Assembly (NCBI GenBank): GCA_963691705.1
Contig: OY829538.1
Span: 51,797,151-51,861,150 of the forward strand
From: Viola odorata
Lineage: Eukaryota; Streptophyta; Magnoliopsida; Malpighiales; Violaceae
DNA: 64,000 bases
Reading direction: 5' to 3'
Shown: in pieces, positions 60,068 to 64,000 of the stretch
Layout: every line of letters begins with the position of its first letter
Numbering within the stretch: the first letter of the stretch is position 1
Position numbers and translations under genes: made by a program
The notes under the pieces: generated by a model
Told to the model about the DNA's origin: nothing
Database searches by the model: none
The model's input: the letters and a program-made list of their open reading frames with translations, nothing else

Positions 60068-61504
60068 ATGGCTTCGGCAATTACAGGCCATGCTTCTTCT
60101 TCAAGCGATTGGGAAGGGCTTGAGGAGATATCAGAGGATGAGACTGCATTCTTCTCACCGCAAAATGCCCTCATTACGAACCATCATGAAGATCAGGGAC
60201 ATGTTAACATCCCTGATTTAAACGAACAACCTCGAAAAGGTATAATTATGTAAAAATTCTATAATTGTAGTTAACCATATGAAAATGACATTAACTTATC
60301 ATTTGTACGAGCAGAAAAGGGGAAGGAACTCAGCACAACAGAACGCTTGGAGGCAATACAGTTGTTGTTGGCAAAGAGTAAGGATGGGGTGTTGCAAAGA
60401 GGGGTAACGAAAGTTGTTGCTGCCTAATTTGGAGTTGGGATTCGAACCATTCAAAGGATATGGAAACGTGCAAGGGAATCAGGAAACAACTGTCCAGACA
60501 AATTAAGAGTAAAAAACTGTGGACGGAAACGAATCGAAGTTGATTTAGAGCGAATACGAGCCATTCCTTTGCAACAGAGGACAACACTCAGGTCACTTGC
60601 TTTCGAACTTGGTGTTTCCAAATCAGTTCTGCATATCAAGATGAAGGAAGGTGTCATCAGACGTCATTCGAATGCCATCAAACCCACGTTGACTCCAGAC
60701 AATCGCATTGCCAGAATGAACCACTGCCTTGCCAGTTTGGATCCATCATCGTTACCTCATGATCCAACATTCAAGCGGATGGAAAATGTAGTGCACATTG
60801 ACGAAAAGTGGTTCTACCTCACCAAAAAATCTCAGACTTATTACCTGTTACACGATGAAAATGATCCTGTAAGAACTATTACATCCTCTCATTTCATACC
60901 TAAGGCTATGTTCTTGGTTGCTGTTGCGAGGCCCAGGTTTGACTCTAACGGTTCGTGCACGTTTGATGGAAAGATTGGGGTTTTTCCCTTAGTTCAATTA
61001 GTTGCTGCATTAAGGTCGAGCCAGAACAGGCCTCGCGGGACACTAGAGATCAAGGCAATTGCTAATATAACGAGAGACGTAATTAGAGAATTTATGATCT
61101 CTAAAGGGTTGCCTGCGATTGCATCGAAATGGCCAAGAGATAGTATTAACGATGTCATTTACATTCAACAGGACAATGTCAGAAGTCATATTCATACTGA
61201 CGATGTTGAATTTCTAAATGCAGTGCATGCTAGTGGATTGATTGTTTCACTTATGTGTCAACCCCCTAATTCTCCCGATCTAAACGTCTTGGATCTTGGC
61301 TTCTTCAGAGCAATATAGTCACTGCAGAGCAAGGACTATGCAAAATCCATTGCGGAATTGATTAGAGCAGTTGAGCAAGCAATTCAGGATTTTCCTGTGA
61401 AGCAGTGCAATAAGGTGTTCTTGACATTACAATCCTGTATGATTGAAATTCTCAAGTGTCATGGATCCAATACTTATAAGATTCCGCACATGAATAAGGA
61501 TTGA
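60068..61504 (+). pseudogene. Mariner-like transposase (DD39D), two nonsense mutations
   Basis: Exon 1 (60068-60239) has an Asp/Ser-rich leader and NIPDLNEQP; exon 2 (60315-61504) continues in frame after GAGCAG. An HTH region (GVGIRTIQRIWKRA, TLRSLAFELGVSKSVLH) precedes the catalytic domain. The three acidic residues are in VHIDEKWFYL, IYIQQDNVRSH and PPNSPDLNVLDLGFF; 39 residues separate the second and third aspartates, the plant DD39D class. Two stops break it: TAA in the HTH region after VTKVVAA (about 60425) and TAG for glutamine after LGFFRAI (about 61317). Without them it would be near full family length. It cannot move on its own as it stands. Confidence 0.9.
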
Positions 61505-62069
61505 TTGGAGAGACGTGGGGCTTTACCATCATCGTTAAGTTGTTCTCCTAATATTGTCACCGATGCAGTTATGCATCTATCCAGTTAAAGTTTCAGGAAA
61601 CCACTTAGATCCTATTGTAAATAGTGTAATGCAGGTTTAGAGTAGCCTTGGATCCTGCAATCTTTTGAAATTAAGACTTTGTGGTTGGATGATAATTTTG
61701 GAGAAATATTAAGTTTTCTAGTTAATCTTAGTTATGTGTGGCCTTGGATCCTGCTGTGCATTTGATTGATGCACTCACTATATTGTGCATTCTAGTTAAT
61801 CTTAATTTTGGAGGAACCACTTAGATCCTGTGCATTTAATTGATACACTCACTTTATTCCTGTTGTGCATTTGATCCCTGTTGTGCATTCCTGTTGTGCA
61901 TTTGATTCATTTATGTACATTCTAGTTAATCATAATTTTGGAGAAAATATTCCTGCTGTGCATTTGATTCATGCTGTGCATTCAAGTTAATATTTACCTT
62001 GTTCCATCAGTGAACAATCAAAAACTATAAATAAATAAAGTTTGAGTCGTCAACATGAAAGACTTCCTT
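61505..62069 (+). repeat. Degenerate repeats after the mariner transposase
   Basis: Words CCTTGGATCCTGC, CTGTGCATTTGATT, CTAGTTAATCTTA and AATTTTGGAG recur irregularly between about 61600 and 61990, as in a decaying minisatellite. No TIR matching CTCCCTCTGTCC was found. Confidence 0.6.
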
Positions 62070-62465
62070 TTTATTGAACCAAAATGTCATTTGACAATTG
62101 TGTAACTACAAACTGTTGTTTAACCAACAAAAAAAAGAACATTACATGTACAATCAGCCTTCTAGGTAAAAATAAAAGGTAACATTACATTTGGTTTAGG
62201 AAAAACTGAACATTAAATCCTAAAATGCTTCATAGTGACCTTGCTCTATCTTCCACCAAGCCTGCACTCTTTCAATCCTGACCGTGCCTTTGTATATTCC
62301 TCTCCACATGCAAGGGTAAGCAAGGAAAAAATGAGAAGTGACAGATGAAGTGAATAAAATTAAAACAGTGGAAGTGGTGTCACTGCTCCAATGTGCATGA
62401 GCAGTGACATTGGCGTGAAGTAAAAAGAAAACACATGCAGCACAAATGCAGAAGATTTGTCACTG
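62070..62465 (-). other. Possible minus-strand terminal exon
   Basis: A minus-strand frame is open from about 62455 to a TAG at 62220 and ends GTVRIERVQAWWKIEQGHYE-Ala-Phe. An AATAAA lies downstream on that strand (62075-62070). There is no early ATG, and no splice site that I trust. The Trp-rich tail looks protein-like but is not recognised. It may be the last exon of an unseen gene or chance. Confidence 0.25.
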
Positions 62466-62530
62466 CTCCATTGATGTATGAGCAGTGACGTAGGAGTCAA
62501 GGTCACTGCTCATACAGTGACCTATGCTAA
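62378..62530. repeat. Overlapping inverted repeats upstream of the 121-aa gene
   Basis: TGTCACTGCTC/GAGCAGTGACA (62378-62409, 10-nt loop); TGTCACTGCTC/GAGCAGTGAC (62458-62489, 11-nt loop); GGTCACTG/CAGTGACC (62501-62522). The second arm of the second dyad also pairs perfectly over 14 bp (GTATGAGCAGTGAC, 62476-62489) with 62502-62515. So stems two and three compete with a fourth. Confidence 0.9.
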
Positions 62531-62599
62531 ACAGTTGCTTAATTGCAGGTGGAGAGTTGTCCACTCTCCTAAACAGATATGCACACATGTTCCAGTTGC

Positions 62600-62606
62600 T
62601 ATATAA
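62600..62606 (+). promoter_or_regulatory. TATA box of the 121-aa gene
   Basis: TATATAA lies 82 bases before the ATG at 62688, a normal distance for a plant promoter with a leader of about 50 bases. The region between is AC-rich. Confidence 0.65.
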
Positions 62607-62687
62607 GCAAGGGTAACTCACACACATTGCACCAAGCATAAAAACACTCCATTTTTAGTTAACCAAGCAAACAATTTCTCACAAACC

Positions 62688-63053
62688 ATGAATACTGAAG
62701 AAATCAAACACATTGTAAACATTTCAGAGTCACTAGAGGCCCAACTCAATGAACACATCATTGATTTTCGCACCAAATTACATCAAAATTACTTACAGTT
62801 ACGAAAGATGAAGGTGGTGTACCGTAGATTGAAGGAGAGTAGGGATACGCGTAGGTTTGAGGAAGAAGCGCGTCCTTTAGAGCCAGAAATCATCTTCCGC
62901 ACTGGTGACGCTCTTCTTTCGTTGGCTAAAATCATATCCAGGATGGAGACAGAGAGGGAAGGTATGAACATTGCAATGAATGCAGCCAATGAAGCAGTGA
63001 CCTATGCTAACAAGTTTGTGGACAAAATCTCAGTGATCCCTGAAATAGACTAA
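62688..63053 (+). CDS. Small intronless gene, unknown function (121 aa)
   Basis: I do not recognise this protein. It starts MNTEEIKHIVNISESLEAQL, is rich in charged residues and appears almost wholly alpha-helical. A basic middle (KMKVVYRRLKESRDTRRFEE) is followed by an amphipathic stretch with DALLSLAKIISRMETEREG and an Ala-rich helix. No signal peptide or membrane segment is seen. The case for a real gene: a TATA box at 62600, an ATG in good context (ACAAACCATGAA), a coding-like frame without introns and AATAAA at 63135. It lies between the mariner element and a GH47 exon, so it could be transposon cargo. Chance is unlikely but cannot be excluded. Confidence 0.55.
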   Translation: MNTEEIKHIVNISESLEAQLNEHIIDFRTKLHQNYLQLRKMKVVYRRLKESRDTRRFEEEARPLEPEIIFRTGDALLSLAKIISRMETEREGMNIAMNAANEAVTYANKFVDKISVIPEID

Positions 63054-63134
63054 AATCAAGGATATGTAGTGCATTTATGTTTTATGTTTTTACGTTCTGT
63101 GTTGCCTATGTAAATGTTCTGCTTTTCTATGTTC

Positions 63135-63140
63135 AATAAA
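63135..63140 (+). terminator. Polyadenylation signal of the 121-aa gene
   Basis: AATAAA lies about 80 bases after the TAG and is followed by TGTGTTATGTT, a GT-rich downstream context. Confidence 0.6.
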
Positions 63141-63770
63141 ATGTGTTATGTTAGCATTTTGACCTCACATCCAAGAAGGCAGAGTAGATAGAGAAAGAAA
63201 GACCAGCTCAAATAATAACCATCAAATACTCTAAACCTATGCATAGAGACAATCAGTATCTAGGAAAACCAAGAAAGAAATTAAAATAGTTGAAGAAAGA
63301 AATACTTCCCTTCAAATATTTAAAATTAATGGATCCAACAAATTGTTCCCTTGAAGAAAGAAACACTTTAAGCCCACAAATATTTATGGAAATAATGGAT
63401 CGAGAAATAGATTTAAAATTGTCACCTTTCAACTATCTTTTGGTAAAACCTTTTTTAACTACTTTTCCTGGATAAATATATCCAACAAATTACAAACTAG
63501 ACAATTCCACTAAATTAACTTCCAATTAATAACTATTTATATATTTAATTTTTTTTAAAAAAATACTTTTAGAAATATACTCACTGGAATTGTATAGTCA
63601 ATATATTTTTTATATTTTTCTTTTCAATATTTTACCAAAATAATAAACAAAAGTGACACCCATTGCGTAGGACTATATCCATTAACTTTACTGCGTAGGA
63701 AGACACACATTGCATGACACTAAGTTCTCAGCTAGGATAACATAAATATAGTGAGGGGGGTAATACATAC
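63141..63770. other. AT-rich spacer or GH47 intron
   Basis: No gene seen. If the GH47 gene is complete in the genome this is the start of an intron on the minus strand. The 61-codon frame at 63290-63475 has no motif. Confidence 0.5.
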
Positions 63771-64000
63771 CAGATGGTCCATTTTTGGACTGAAAGAGCC
63801 CTTTGATCCATAAGGCAATTCCCCCACAAAAACCAACCCACTTGGAATTGTTTTCTGCACAAGCAGGTGCTTAACACCCTTCATTGCCTCCTCATACATG
63901 TCATATAGATATGTAATATTACTATCTTTATTGAGACCCTGCTGAAGCCAGACTTTAATTAGACATTCATAGTAGCTGTCACCACGAGATCCCAGTGTAA
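63771..64000 (-). CDS. Class I alpha-1,2-mannosidase (GH47) exon, partial
   Basis: Class I mannosidases (MNS1/MNS2 type) trim Man8/Man9 N-glycans in the Golgi. The minus-strand frame is open over the last 230 bases of the window and encodes TLGSRGDSYYECLIKVWLQQ, an EEAMKGVKHLLVQKT helix and VFVGELPYGSKGSFSPKMDH-Leu, blocks typical of GH47. It ends at a good donor, CTG/GTATGT (63770-63769). The N-terminal exons lie beyond 64000. The next exon, expected to start near Cys-Phe-Leu-Pro-Gly-Thr-Leu, is not found to the left, where transposons occupy most of the next 15 kb. The exon itself is intact. Confidence 0.85.

Larger units (their letters stand above)
49995..61504 (+). mobile_element. Mariner-like element (plant DD39D), split by the copia insertion
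   Basis: CTCCCTCTGTCC after TA (49993-49994) matches the plant mariner/Stowaway terminal repeat. The sequence stops at the copia target site (50088-50092, GGGTC), resumes at 59587 and leads into a mariner transposase (60068-61504). Without the copia insert the leader is about 0.58 kb. It carries hairpins (GCAGCTGAC/GTCAGCTGC at about 50048-50068) and a 67-bp tandem repeat. I did not find a right terminal repeat in the window, so the 3' limit is unknown; the end given is the transposase stop. Confidence 0.65.

Noticed and set aside
62378..62522. CRISPR-like array
   Set aside because: The repeated word occurs as inverted, not direct, copies with unequal spacing, in a plant nuclear context.

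Overview
The window is nuclear DNA from a eudicot plant. The evidence is spliced genes with plant-type introns, single-copy plant families (AP-3 beta adaptin, an XS/XH-domain FDM/IDN2-type protein, a DUF547 protein with a MIP1 leucine zipper, GH47 mannosidase, 9-lipoxygenase), very AT-rich intergenic DNA and many plant transposon families. The species cannot be named from the sequence alone.

Layout. 1-19 kb is gene-poor: a broken RING-H2 fragment, a copia gag relic, two LINE 3' ends, a 3.1-kb solo LTR with a TTTGT target duplication, a candidate Helitron with exon-like contents, two Mutator-type (MULE) elements, and a 9-lipoxygenase pseudogene with nonsense changes, frameshifts and loss of the iron-binding core. 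19-25 kb holds an intact six-exon XS/XH gene on the minus strand, with an unusual pair of zf-XS domains. 25-33 kb is intergenic, with hAT-like and Harbinger-like elements whose ends and target duplications can be read. 33.0-43.1 kb is an intact 11-exon AP-3 beta gene (plus). It converges on an intact nine-exon DUF547/MIP1-zipper gene (minus, 43.65-46.12 kb). For both, all splice junctions could be placed with frame kept.

46.6-61.5 kb is a nest of transposons. A Harbinger-like element carrying the start of an ORF lies beside a MULE. A mariner-like (DD39D) element is split by a Sirevirus-type Ty1/copia element on the minus strand. The copia target duplication is GGGTC, and removing the insert restores a perfect 12-bp-arm palindrome. 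A 3.1-kb block (48189-51353) is repeated almost exactly at 56466-59581, which replaces the copia 5' end. The simplest readings are a tandem duplication followed by solo-LTR formation, or an assembly that joined two haplotypes. The copia LTRs carry an array of perfect palindromes around AACGCTATAGCGTT, six copies in one LTR and four in the other.

The last 2.5 kb has a small intronless gene of unknown function (121 aa, with TATA box and AATAAA). Upstream of it lie overlapping, mutually exclusive inverted repeats and a 16-bp copy of its own coding sequence. At the right edge is one intact GH47 alpha-mannosidase exon whose downstream exons are not seen.

The genes do not form a pathway. They are ordinary housekeeping or regulatory genes in a transposon-rich region, and three of them concern membrane traffic (AP-3), RNA-directed DNA methylation (FDM/IDN2) and N-glycan processing (GH47).
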